Positions 9,701 through 19,413 of a stretch of DNA of 64,000 nt are shown one piece after another. Made by a program: the position numbers and the translations under genes. Position 1 is the first letter of the stretch, and every line of letters begins with the position of its first letter. The stretch comes from Nitzschia sp. pyKryTriq1 (Eukaryota > Bacillariophyta > Bacillariophyceae > Bacillariales > Bacillariaceae): the NCBI GenBank assembly GCA_956465555.1, contig OY101115.1, forward strand, positions 3,944,120-4,008,119, in the 5' to 3' direction. The notes under the pieces are model-generated. The model did no database searches. It had not been told where the DNA came from and saw nothing but the letters and a program-made list of their open reading frames with translations.

Positions 9701-12700
9701 TCCTGATTCTTTGCATCATCAAAGATACCCGCTGCAGCACGTCTCGTTCCGAACGTCCAACTTCTGCATCAATTCGAGAGTGCAAAGCTGGAATGCAGAA
9801 AAATGTGAGCTCTTAATATGTCCCATGAAATTGCAAATCGAAAAATGAAACTCACTCACCAGAGTATAGCCCTATGTCATGAGCAAGGACACGTAGATGC
9901 CTGAGGTTGGATCCGCTGAGAAGAGCATGCGTTCGAAAGTTGTTGATTGCGAAAAGGCACGAGAAACGGTCTTTCTTTGACTTGTCGCCGTACAAGTCTT
10001 CAATTCGAAAATCTTCTTTCAACGACAATGATATCTGGTCCACGTTCAGAGAAATGCTGAGACTCGTTGATTGCGACTTCTCAACAGACTTTTCAACCTC
10101 CGCTGATGACTGGTCTGAAGAAGCCGGAGGTTTGGCGAAGTCTACCATGTCAAGGACAGTTGTAAGCTCCGTCTTTGTCAAGTCGACAATAATTTCGGGG
10201 ATACTAAACCTAACAACCGCGTCACTCTTTTCTGCGTCTGTGACCATTGCGATTTGAGGGTCGGTGCCTCTAAGATTTTTCCGCGAATCGGCATCAACAT
10301 CATGGAGTTTCGAGAACAGCAAGCGATCAATCTTCAGCTCCTCGTCTTCATCCTCTTGACGTGCCTTAAACGAAGATATTGCTGGGACAATAGGAAAGGT
10401 TTCTCTACCGATGGTACCGTCCTTTGATGATGGAAGCTTCTTCAAGTATTCGAGGGTTATTGGGACGTAAGGATTGACTTCTGTTCGGCCCTTCAAAAGT
10501 ATAAAGTCTGTACGCTGCATTGTCGCACCTACAGATACTTTGTCGCCGACTGGAGCACAGGCAAACATTAGCATGTGGTAAAAGTTGAATTTCGCACACG
10601 ATTCCAGATCCTTTTCGGTTGTTTCAGCATCCCCTTTGCTCCACTGGAAGTCGATTGTGTCCAGAGTAAGACCCAAAAAGGCATCTCGCGCCTGAACATT
10701 GTGCAGCGTTTCCCCGCATCGGTTGAACAAGGGTGCAGTTGACAGTCTTTTCCGTAGAGGTATCGTAACGACGAGAGAAGGGCAGTTACAAGCGAAAGAT
10801 ATCTGTGCATCGGAAGAGTCTTTGGGTTCCACTCTGTGCGGAACATTGCAGCCTCCCGTAGTCTTTATGGATTGAGCCGTAAACTTTGTCAGGTTCTCCA
10901 GGGACCTCTGCCGGACCATGACCTCAATAGGTAACAGCGTAATATTGCAGTCAATCAACTTTGTACTTTTGTGTTCCTTTGATAGCTGGACGTGCAGAGC
11001 AATGCAGGGGGCTTGGGATACCATAAGTTCGCTTTCGTACTCATCACCATCCGTTGATCCAAAACTGAGCAGACTTCCAATGTCAATTGTACCAGGGCCC
11101 TTGCCCTTAGGACTCACGGTATCCAGCTGCGCATCTTCGATCTCAAAATGAGCGACGCTACACGTGAGCTCCGATCGACGACGGCCTGAGGACAAGGAGA
11201 CATTCAAGCCGTCCATGGTAAGTAAGACGTATTCTTGGGGTACAGCATAGTGTTGCTGACGCTGCGAAAAATCCCGAAAATTGATTTTAATACATCCAGC
11301 GAGAAGATTAAGACGGACTTTTGTATGAACAGAATTACCACTGCCACCGTCATCTGATGATTCATCATCCATCATGAGTACACTCTCCTTGAGCGTCGAC
11401 GCAGCGTTGTAAAAGCTTTGGTCATTCGCATCGAAAAACACGTCAAACGTCATGGCATCATCTTCTTCCAACGCATCCACATCATCCATGTAGGCATGGC
11501 TCGGCACCAAAATACCTCCCCGCAATTGATTATTCTCCGCCAGGTGATATGCCTCGCGATACTGTTTCATTATACCCGTAATGGCCTTGAGATCTTCACG
11601 GTCCCTTTCTTCGTCAGTACTAGTCATAGCAAACAAGGGATTTTTCAAACGCGAAGAAGAATTGTGTGCGGCCATCATCATTGCTTGCGACGATGGATGA
11701 CTACCAGAACTGTCGGATCCTTGGTCACTTTGCGCCAGACCGTCTGCCACCGTTTGAAGGTAGCGTATCGAGGACTGATCCAATGAAAAATTCAATTGAT
11801 GATTGAGACTGACTTCAATGTCCTGGCTAATGTTGCGTGACGACTTGCTTGCGTTTTTGTTTTGTTGTTTAGAGGAGGTGACGGAGGAAGAATACTCCAT
11901 CATCCGGAAAAAGACACGTCCACTACCCTTTGCCATCGCCAAGACCGTCGATCGAGGATCATCGCCCTCTTCGCCGGTATGTAATGTAATATCCGATAAT
12001 TCCAGGCTTTTGTTGAGTATTGTTTTGTACGCTGCAGATGCAATACTCTGCTCTATATCCAAGTCCTTGTAAGTCATGGAAGATAGTTTGACCTGCACCC
12101 ACGTTTCTTTGTGACACATCTTGACGTTAATATTCGAAAGTTTCAAAGTCATTCGCAAGGACGCCAGTGCCGCGTCGACATATGATCCAATCATGGTGCG
12201 AGGATTATCATCCGTCGTCATTTCCCCCTCGTCAGGAGAAGTCGTAGACGGTGTGGCTGGTGTCTGCCGTTCACTCGGATCCAGAGGCACCAACTCCAAG
12301 TCGACCCCATGAACATGGATTTCGGCCACCAAGGAAACCGCTGGTAACGACGATTCCGCTGTGGTTCCACCTCCTAGCTTCATGGCGCGCCATGCCAAGC
12401 TCGATCTCGTGACAGGTCTCACCGTGTCGTCGTTTTGAGACGAAGAAGGATCCGAATAAGAAGCGACATGATTCTCACGAAGTGACAAGCAAATTTCCAG
12501 ACGTTGTACGCTCGCTTTCCGGATCGAAAACGCGGAACCACTGCTTGCCAGTCGTTCCGATAAATATTCCGCATTCAAACTGACGTCCTTCAAGATGTAC
12601 TTTCCTTCCTGCAACGAAAATTCTATGGAATCGTGTAATTTCTGTGTGGCCGAGGCATCCAGGTAGGGACCCAGAACACGCCGCATCAAGAAAGCGTATA

Positions 12701-12722
12701 AACGCTGTTTCCACTGAATCAT
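6763..12722 (-). CDS. ATG2: ATG2 autophagy lipid-transfer protein, three exons
   Basis: Exons 12722-9860, 9787-7857 and 7776-6763 (minus strand) join in frame through introns of 72 nt (GTGAGT ... CCAG) and 80 nt (GTAAGA ... ACAG), giving 1935 residues, a usual ATG2 length. ATG2 is a rod-shaped bridge that moves phospholipids from the ER to the growing autophagosome. The N-terminus (RRVLGPYLD, SLQEGKYILKDVSLNAEYL) is the chorein/VPS13-type lipid-transfer entry. The end of exon 3, about residues 1846-1913 (MESIARGIQAANYK ... PVTGATEALSYTLLGARNAL), is the ATG2 C-terminal family signature. The long middle is poorly conserved, as in other ATG2 proteins. A hydroxylase-glycosyltransferase gene lies divergently upstream. 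Confidence 0.93.
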
Positions 12723-13466
12723 GATGATGGTGCAATTTTTATTTTAGTTTGTGTGTGCACATACACATACACATACACGTACACGTACTCCGAACTCCTA
12801 CCACACAAAATGGTGGTCGTCGTTGGCGTATCTGGAGGGGTGGAATGTTTTATTACAGTGCACGCCAACTTGTCTGCTAACAGGACTTCAATACCGGTAG
12901 ATCGATTAGATGTCGGTCGGATGTCGGATGTCGAAAGTCGAAACCCTTGAGAATTTTCGGTAAAAGGCAAACAGAACAAATCAAATTTTGTCGACGTTTT
13001 CGACTTTCGCTCGAGACGACTCGAGACGTTAGACACGACCTGATCGACCCAATGGATCACGGCGGCGTCGCGTGGCGTCGTGGACGTGTCTTGTGTTGAT
13101 TCCACGTGGAATAAAGAGGGAACCCGGAATTCCAAATTGAGAACAGATCACTCCCCCTCCCAATCACGCACTCCGCCCAATCGCGCACTGCATGCGGAGT
13201 GAGTGAGTGAGTCGTCGCGTCGGAAAGCGAAGATTTTTTGCATCGAGGTTCATCGACGAGGAGCGAGGAGCGAGGAGAGACGAGCAAAACGAAGATCTGC
13301 GATGATGATTCTTCAAGAGTCACGAGTCTCGAAGCAGATAACAGATGACCATGAACAATGATGATGATGACTAATAATAGTGACCTCCTCTCATCGTTAC
13401 TTGATGGTTCGCTACCCGACAAACCGTGATTCTCTCTCGATTAAACCAAGAAAAAGGCAATGAAGC
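12723..13466. other. intergenic between divergent ATG2 and hydroxylase genes
   Basis: Holds an (AC)n/(GT)n-type microsatellite at about 12749-12790 and GAGCGAGGA-type short repeats at about 13257-13280. No protein or RNA gene seen. Both 5' regulatory regions must be here. Confidence 0.5.
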
Positions 13467-15575
13467 ATGAGTGACCAGACAACGATTACAAGTACCAGTA
13501 ATATCTTGAAGGGCTGGGCGCCGCTGACCACTCGATTGTTGGAACAAGGTGGATCTTCTGCTTGGAATGTCATCGATGGCGCCGTGGGAGAGCATGTCTG
13601 CACAGGTGTACAGCAGGAACTTGTACAGTCGAAAGTTTTTGACAAGCTCATGCCGTCACGCACAAAAGGAGAAGTTGAAATCAATCAACTCATGACGCTG
13701 CTCATGGTGCAGGGGGCAGCGTCACCATCTTCACCATCATCATCGCTGCCTCCAATGACGATGATTCGAGGTGACAAGAGCATTTTCTTGTCGCGAGAAA
13801 CTCGAAGCAATACACGCTTCCGAGAACGACATCCCAACCTCCACCGACTTATCGAGGTGGTTCAAAACACGGTTGTGACACACTTATCCTCTACCACTAC
13901 CGGTATGCATCTAAACACTGCCCAAACGTCAGTGCAGCTTGCCGTGTATCCAGGCGATGGAACGAGTGGTTACGTGCGACATTGTGACCGAGGGCAAGGA
14001 AATTGTCAACACGAAAATTGCGGTGACGTCGCTGATGATGATGGTGATAATCCTGTAGGGCGTCTCATCACTGCCATTTACTATTTGACGGATCACGACT
14101 GGAGTGCGACAGATGACGGTGGCGCTCTTCGAGTATTTTCGTCGTCACAAACCAATCAAAGCAACGACATTGTTCCCTACCGTGATCGCCTCGTCGTCTT
14201 TCGATCGGATGGCGTAGAACACCAAGTCCTTCCTAGTTTACGTCGTTCGCGGACTGCTATTACTATGTGGTTTTATGGGAGACTCCTTCCGTCCAGTGCA
14301 ACAACGACATCGCCTCCAAAAGAAGAAACAATCAAGGCTGTAACTTCCGAAGAGCCAACTATCATTGAAAGTTCAGGGTCTTTTTCTTCCAGCCTGCTTG
14401 GTCCACCACCATTGCCAGTGTCTCCTGTGCAAACAGATGGAAGTGATAGTACCACCACCACCACCACCACGATGACCACCACCACTGTGACAATATTTGT
14501 CGGTATTTCAAGCTACCGAGACTCCGAAATTGTACCCACCCTTCGATCACTCTTTACTCAAGCTCAACGTCCAAGCCGTATCTCAGTGGGTCTTGTGCTT
14601 CAACTGGACGATAATGACGATAATGATAAGAATATCTGGAGACAGATTCAAGAATTTACAAAAGCGTACCCAGATCAAGTTCGATGTCTTCGAATGTCGG
14701 CGAAAGACGCTTCGGGTCCGTGCTATGCTCGGGCGCTTTGTCAATCGTTACATCGCGGGGAGGATTATTTCTTACAAATCGACTCGCACATGCGAGTCCG
14801 AAAAAACTGGGATACCTATCTCGTGGATGTACATTCTCAAGTCGTGACTAAGAAGAAGAACCATCGAGTAATTCTGACGACTTATCCCGTGGGGTATAAC
14901 TTGCCCAACAAGATACCCATCGAAACACGGGGTACGGTCCTAGTCCCTTGGAAGTTTGACGAGTCTGGTTTCTTGAGACAACGTGGTCGGTTGATGCTAC
15001 CTCGTTCCGATCCAGTCCCCTGCTATTTGATTGCCGCTGGCTTTTTCTTTGGACCGGCTCGAATGATCCAGGAAGTTCCGTACGATCCTACTTTGCACCA
15101 ACTCTTTTTTGGAGAAGAATTGAGCATGGCTGTCAGATTCTTTACCCACGGTTACGACTGCTTGGCTCCACCCGAAACAGTATGCTACCACTTGTGGAGT
15201 AGGGCCCATCGGCCAACCCAACAGCCCATGTCCTCTCGAGAAAAGAAGCAGAGAGAGATGTCTTGGAATATAGTGCGGCAACAGTTGATGGGTGTGAACG
15301 AATCATCATCTTTTCAATCACAACCACACTACTATGGACTTGGTACACTGCGGAGCGTGCCAGACTTTGCGAAGGCACTGGGAGTGGATTTCGCCTCTCG
15401 GATGTTTCTCAAGGATGGCGTAGAAAATGGGACCTTATCCAGTCAGGAGTTTGTTCCAGATCAATCACCCGAGCTCTATCCACAGGATAGCTTGGAGCAC
15501 AAAGTTGCTACTCTTGACCTCAATACCCGGCGAATGATATCAAGATTCTTACCCGGGGGACTACCGATGGGCTAG
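13467..15575 (+). CDS. fusion: prolyl 4-hydroxylase + GT60-type GlcNAc-transferase
   Basis: A 702-residue single-exon protein with two enzymes. Residues about 30-275 are a 2-oxoglutarate/Fe(II) prolyl 4-hydroxylase like Dictyostelium PhyA: iron ligands H172 and D174 (VRHCDRG) and H252, and the 2OG-binding R262 (RTAITMWFYG), with DGGALRVF and DRLVVFRSD between. After a Ser/Thr/Pro linker (about 275-340), residues 340-600 form a glycosyltransferase of the Skp1 Gnt1 type (GT60, 'GlcNAc' family): IFVGISSYRD at the start, QIDSHMR (D439, H441) as metal/sugar-nucleotide site, and AAGFFFGPARM and FFGEELSMAVRFFTHGYD later. In Dictyostelium these activities act in sequence: oxygen-dependent hydroxylation of a Skp1 proline, then GlcNAc addition. 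The absence of a signal peptide fits a cytoplasmic enzyme. Both catalytic centres look intact. Confidence 0.88.
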   Translation: MSDQTTITSTSNILKGWAPLTTRLLEQGGSSAWNVIDGAVGEHVCTGVQQELVQSKVFDKLMPSRTKGEVEINQLMTLLMVQGAASPSSPSSSLPPMTMIRGDKSIFLSRETRSNTRFRERHPNLHRLIEVVQNTVVTHLSSTTTGMHLNTAQTSVQLAVYPGDGTSGYVRHCDRGQGNCQHENCGDVADDDGDNPVGRLITAIYYLTDHDWSATDDGGALRVFSSSQTNQSNDIVPYRDRLVVFRSDGVEHQVLPSLRRSRTAITMWFYGRLLPSSATTTSPPKEETIKAVTSEEPTIIESSGSFSSSLLGPPPLPVSPVQTDGSDSTTTTTTTMTTTTVTIFVGISSYRDSEIVPTLRSLFTQAQRPSRISVGLVLQLDDNDDNDKNIWRQIQEFTKAYPDQVRCLRMSAKDASGPCYARALCQSLHRGEDYFLQIDSHMRVRKNWDTYLVDVHSQVVTKKKNHRVILTTYPVGYNLPNKIPIETRGTVLVPWKFDESGFLRQRGRLMLPRSDPVPCYLIAAGFFFGPARMIQEVPYDPTLHQLFFGEELSMAVRFFTHGYDCLAPPETVCYHLWSRAHRPTQQPMSSREKKQREMSWNIVRQQLMGVNESSSFQSQPHYYGLGTLRSVPDFAKALGVDFASRMFLKDGVENGTLSSQEFVPDQSPELYPQDSLEHKVATLDLNTRRMISRFLPGGLPMG

Positions 15576-16162
15576 TATTGTATTTTTGTAGCGAAACTAG
15601 TCCTCTTCTACTCGAGAGCTAGTGTGCGTATGTAGCATTCCTGTGATGGTACGTGTAGTACAGGTAGTAAAAATAGCCGATGATGAGCATGCCGACTGTG
15701 CTGTGTGGGCGTCGTACCTGTATGGGTTTGTTGGAGCGTGTTGCTCATGATGATTCGAAGGAATCGAATATCGAGACACGCGGCGAATGATTCTATATGA
15801 TTCTGAAGGATTCGGAGAGAATCGAAGACCCCCGGAGAACATCGGAGAAACGATATGAAGAACGACACACGTTTGACCGAAAGTACATGAGAAGAAAATA
15901 ATATGACTCGACAGCCGGCCAGACGGAGGCAGAAGGAGCTTCTGATGGAAGGCGCACGCCTGACAGACGGAGTAATGATGACGCCATCAAATGAATCTGA
16001 TTGGTAGATGTGCGGAAGAAATGGCGCGGGCTGCAGAGATGAGTGAGGACGGCGAGCAAAGCAGATACAACAGTCATTCTATATCAACGTCCCGCGAAAG
16101 CGATCAAAAACGTGACCAATTTTACAACAACTTTCAACTAAAATTCAATTTATTCTATTCAA
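15576..16162. other. intergenic, no gene recognised
   Basis: Short overlapping frames without protein character; some GATTCGAAGGA/ATTCGGAGA-like near-repeats around 15745-15835. No RNA gene seen. Confidence 0.4.
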
Positions 16163-16765
16163 ATGCAGAACATGACAACCTCCTTCATCAAGCGAAAGAT
16201 CGACAACGCGGACGAAAGTGCACTATGCATGCAGTCAGGAGTCACGTCTGGCCTTCAGCCGGGATGTGCTCTGAAAAAGGGGGTTGAGGTTCGGTCTCGA
16301 ACCCACGGCCTCACACTCTGTGCGTTAGCCTTTAGCCATTGTGGCATTTGGAGCTCTCTTATTCAGAGGAGTGGGGAATGTCTTAAAGACTGTCTTGTGC
16401 CGTGTCCTGTGTATTGCAAAAGTACTCCCAAGAGAGTTGCCGTCGCTAAGATGAAACTCGGGGTAGCAGAAGGCACCGAAGCTGACTCCACCCCGCCATC
16501 CACGGCATGGATCGGCGCGTTTGATCAGGCAAAGATCGAGAAGGTATTCAACGGAACAATCTTGGGGTTCATCTTTCTCAAACAAGGAGGAGAAGTCGAA
16601 ACCTTTTCTACTTGTGCGATCAGTTCCAGCGACAACGCGATTCTGGCGGGACATGTGGGCCCTACTATCGAGACCCCAGTACCGGGAACGATCAGCAAGG
16701 TAGCGATCCTCGAGAACGTGCTCGGGATCATGAACAAGACCGAAGCGGAAGAAGAAGGCTTGTAG
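16163..16765 (+). CDS. uncertain open frame, 200 residues
   Basis: An open frame of 200 codons that I cannot assign. Its first part overlaps a tRNA-like stretch (see 16280-16346), which argues against that part being coding. The second part (from about 16440, KMKLGVAEGTEADSTPP onward, then KIEKVFNGTILGFIFL and TIETPVPGTISKVAILENVLG) has protein-like composition. The reverse strand is also open over 16325-16792, so strand choice is uncertain. It may be a remnant of a repeat or a diatom-specific gene. Confidence 0.25.
   Translation: MQNMTTSFIKRKIDNADESALCMQSGVTSGLQPGCALKKGVEVRSRTHGLTLCALAFSHCGIWSSLIQRSGECLKDCLVPCPVYCKSTPKRVAVAKMKLGVAEGTEADSTPPSTAWIGAFDQAKIEKVFNGTILGFIFLKQGGEVETFSTCAISSSDNAILAGHVGPTIETPVPGTISKVAILENVLGIMNKTEAEEEGL
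16280..16346 (-). other. tRNA-like stretch with A- and B-box-like words
   Basis: On the minus strand the sequence contains GGCTAAAGGCTAACGC (A-box/D-arm-like) and, about 35 nt later, GGTTCGAGACC, which fits the Pol III B box GGTTCGANNCC. The flanks do not form an acceptor stem and the anticodon arm is not well formed, so it is not an intact tRNA. A tRNA-derived SINE head or decayed tRNA is possible. Confidence 0.3.
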
Positions 16766-17264
16766 ATAGCTTATGGAGATGAGGTATTCCACGTGGAGGT
16801 GCGGAGAACAAGGCGCGCGTGAGAGAGGTGGAGTCTGCAGGAATCCACGTTATTCCCCAAGACTCGAGTAGAAGTGCTCATAATTTTAGTAAGCGGACAT
16901 TACGCTAAAGAGACACGAGAGTTTGTAACATGGGGTGGGGTAAAAGAAGTCGTATGGGTCGTTCCACTGGAAGGGAATTTTTCTCCCAATGTTCGCGAAC
17001 CATCATCATCATCATCGCGAACGGATTATTATTCTGCATTTTGCATTCGCGATCTTCTCGCGATGAGCGAGATGACCATGACGATGCGAGACGGAGAGAC
17101 AAGAACAACGCATGGTATCTGTTTTACGAGTAGACACAAAAAAAAGACGACCCAAGAACGCAAAGAACAGCTACTGATAGGAGTATTACGAAGCTGTGTT
17201 ATCTCTTCGACTTCAAATTTGGCAGGCTTCAAAAATAACGGTTCTCGGTACAAATCAAGCAAAG
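16766..17264. other. intergenic, upstream of RDD gene
   Basis: Contains palindromic TCGCGA words and a (CAT)n tract (about 17003-17016). No gene recognised. The last 60 bases precede the chosen ATG of the RDD gene and should hold its promoter and 5' UTR. Confidence 0.4.
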
Positions 17265-18467
17265 ATGCATCCGATCTCCGGCGTCGTCAACCATATTATC
17301 GAGGTGGCGGATATCGAAGGCGTCGTGCGAAAAATCGACGTGAATGATGTCGTCGAACGGATTGATGTTGACAAATTGGTCCAGCGGATCGATATGAACA
17401 CTGTTCTATCGCGTATCGACTGGGATAAGCAGCTCGGAAGAATTGACTTTGATGCCATTTTACGACGGGTCGATACCAGCTCCATTGTGGCTCGGAGCTC
17501 GACGGGAATGTTCACCACCTTTTTGGACACATTGAGAACTCAGGTCACTATGATTGATCTTTATCTTCGGATTGTTGCCAGATGTCGAATTTGGCGCGAG
17601 CAGCACCGTCAGAGTTGCTACTTGCCCCCAGCACCAGGTCACCATCGCCAGAGGGACGACCGTCGTTTGTACCCTAGAGGTCGGACGAACAAAGCAGTTG
17701 CAGTACAAGGTCGTTACTGCGGATTTGTCAGCAAAACAATTTCGATCTTGATTGATATATTTTCCATTGCATTGCTATTTGGCATGCTATTCCGCCTGAT
17801 TGAGTGGTGTTTAATATTTTTCCTTGGCAATAGTCACGACGAGGCCGAGATCAAAACAAAAGATTTTCAGCGGGAGGGAAACATGTTGATGGTGGTCGTG
17901 TACTGCTTTCTTTGGTTTTTCTATTTCTTTATTTCTGTTGCCTTGGCTGGGCAGACGTTCGGAATGGCTGTGGTGGGTCTGAAGGTCTGTGATTGCCGTC
18001 GTTCGAGTCCTTACTCAACAGTGTCCATACAACAAGCCTTCATCAGAACGTGCCTTTTGCCAGTTACGCTGACTCTATTTCCGCCACTTGGAGTCATTGG
18101 TTTTGTTCGTAGAGATGGACGCATGTTGCATGATTTGGTCGCCAATACTGGCATGATTTACCTTTGGGACGCTGAACTCGCGAAAGCTCGTTATGAAGTC
18201 CTTCGAGAAGAACAAGGATCTGTAGTAAGCGATGGCGATGGAACTGATGAGTTGGATGAGCTTCTTGAGAATGAGTACGACGATGACCGTCAGGTCAATA
18301 ACGGGGGGAACTTTCAAGGTCAGGAAGTTATTTGGCGACGGAATCGTGGTCCAAGTCATCAGTCCAACGAGGGATCGTCATCGATCCAAACTGGCTATTC
18401 GACATTTCCCTCAAACAACCGCACAGACGAGAGGGTCGCTCGGCCAGGATGCTGCCACATAGTTTAG
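17265..18467 (+). CDS. RDD-family membrane protein with 9-residue RID repeats
   Basis: The frame is open from 17196, but the ATG at 17265 (MHPISGVVNHIIEV) is the first plausible start, giving 400 residues. The N-terminal part has about six 9-residue repeats (RIDVDKLVQ, RIDMNTVLS, RIDWDKQLG, RIDFDAILR, RVDTSSIVA). This arrangement is familiar from actinobacterial RDD proteins. Then comes AVAVQGRYCGFVSKTISILID and an RDD domain with about four membrane spans (FSIALLFGMLFRLI; MLMVVVYCFLWFFYFFISVAL; GQTFGMAVVGLKV; LPVTLTLFPPLGVIGF) ending in RDGRMLHDLVANT. An acidic, Asn-rich tail ends in GCCHIV, where the last four residues could be a CaaX-like box. RDD transport function is unsettled. A bacterial origin is inferred. 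Confidence 0.8.
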   Translation: MHPISGVVNHIIEVADIEGVVRKIDVNDVVERIDVDKLVQRIDMNTVLSRIDWDKQLGRIDFDAILRRVDTSSIVARSSTGMFTTFLDTLRTQVTMIDLYLRIVARCRIWREQHRQSCYLPPAPGHHRQRDDRRLYPRGRTNKAVAVQGRYCGFVSKTISILIDIFSIALLFGMLFRLIEWCLIFFLGNSHDEAEIKTKDFQREGNMLMVVVYCFLWFFYFFISVALAGQTFGMAVVGLKVCDCRRSSPYSTVSIQQAFIRTCLLPVTLTLFPPLGVIGFVRRDGRMLHDLVANTGMIYLWDAELAKARYEVLREEQGSVVSDGDGTDELDELLENEYDDDRQVNNGGNFQGQEVIWRRNRGPSHQSNEGSSSIQTGYSTFPSNNRTDERVARPGCCHIV

Positions 18468-18820
18468 AATGCAACATGGCCCTTGGCACATATCCCGGAA
18501 AGATTACCCCGGGAAGATCACACCTTGGTCCACCACTATAGCTTGCTCTTTTAAAATACGAAAACATCATTTGTCGTTTCCAGCTCAAGTTGGATGGGGC
18601 CAAGATTTAAGAGCACCAAGGGTGCTCCAAGCTGGCCCACCGGCTTGTCTCCCTCTAGCTAGAGTGGTCTACTCTAGTAGAGACGCAAAAGGTGACCTCA
18701 TGTAATAATAATAACAACAATATAGCTCTCTTGTGATGGCACCAGGATCTTTAAAACCTCGAACTACATGTACCGATACGAGAAGGGACCCTACACTAGG
18801 CTGGCGAGAAAAAAGAGAAG
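18468..18820. other. intergenic between RDD gene and tRNA-Leu
   Basis: Contains a near direct repeat at about 18495-18520 (CCCGGAAAGATTAC followed by CCCGGGAAGATCAC) and TCTAGTAGA-type words. No gene. Confidence 0.4.
18809..18814 (-). terminator. Pol III terminator of tRNA-Leu
   Basis: A run of six T on the minus strand starts 7 nt after the tRNA 3' end, a typical RNA polymerase III stop. Confidence 0.75.
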
Positions 18821-18900
18821 TGACGCCGACGGGATTCGAACCCGCGCCAATTAAGACAAGATCCTGATTCTTGCGCCTTAAACCACTCGGCCACAGCGCC
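18821..18900 (-). tRNA. trnL-CAG: tRNA-Leu (anticodon CAG)
   Basis: An 80-nt class II tRNA on the minus strand. Acceptor arms GGCGCTG and CGGCGTC pair over 7 bp (two G-U), with discriminator A. The D arm has GGCCGAGTGG, the anticodon arm is CAAGA-ATCAGGA-TCTTG with CAG in the loop (reads CUG), a variable arm of leucine type follows, and the T arm has GGGTTCGAATCCC. No intron and no encoded CCA, as for a nuclear gene. Internal A and B boxes are intact. Confidence 0.95.
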
Positions 18901-19413
18901 ATCACATTATACCTAATAAATATGGTATATAATGATATTAGAGTGAAGTTTGTACAAGTAGTTGTCCTTCTCGAGACAGGAGAGGGCGGGAGGCGGGAAC
19001 AGAGGACGATGATATAATGCGGAGAGAGGTGAAAGCAAAAGAGGATACAATATTACCAGTACTGTGCGAGTACGTGTACAGTTCAATTCGCCCCGTTTAG
19101 TACAGAGTTACGCTTACTATTTTGTACGTGAGGTCACTCGGCTCTCGCCAAGCTCTCGCTCTCCGTCTCATCGAGGCCATCTTTTGCTTCCACGTGTTGC
19201 TCGCCCCACGCGCAGGGCCGCGCCCCCGAACTTTGGCTCGGACAGATTTTTCGATTTTGGAATTTGGAATGAGATCTTTCGCGAAAAGACACATAATACA
19301 ATACGCATCATCGTTCATTCCTAGCATCAGGGATTGGTCCCTGCCTAGCATGCATCATGCATCCGCAAGTTTTAGCCTACAACATACAGTAGCACCGATA
19401 CAATGGATGGATA
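18901..19413. other. intergenic, upstream of AASDH
   Basis: No gene recognised. AT-rich near 18905-18945, which would be upstream of the tRNA gene; the last 100 bases should hold the AASDH promoter and 5' UTR. Confidence 0.4.

Noticed and set aside
12753-12950. Small frame coding a Tyr-Thr repeat
   Set aside because: Produced by the (AC)n/(GT)n microsatellite upstream of ATG2.
16325-16792. Minus-strand frame of 155 codons
   Set aside because: Overlaps the plus-strand frame and the tRNA-like stretch; no family resemblance.
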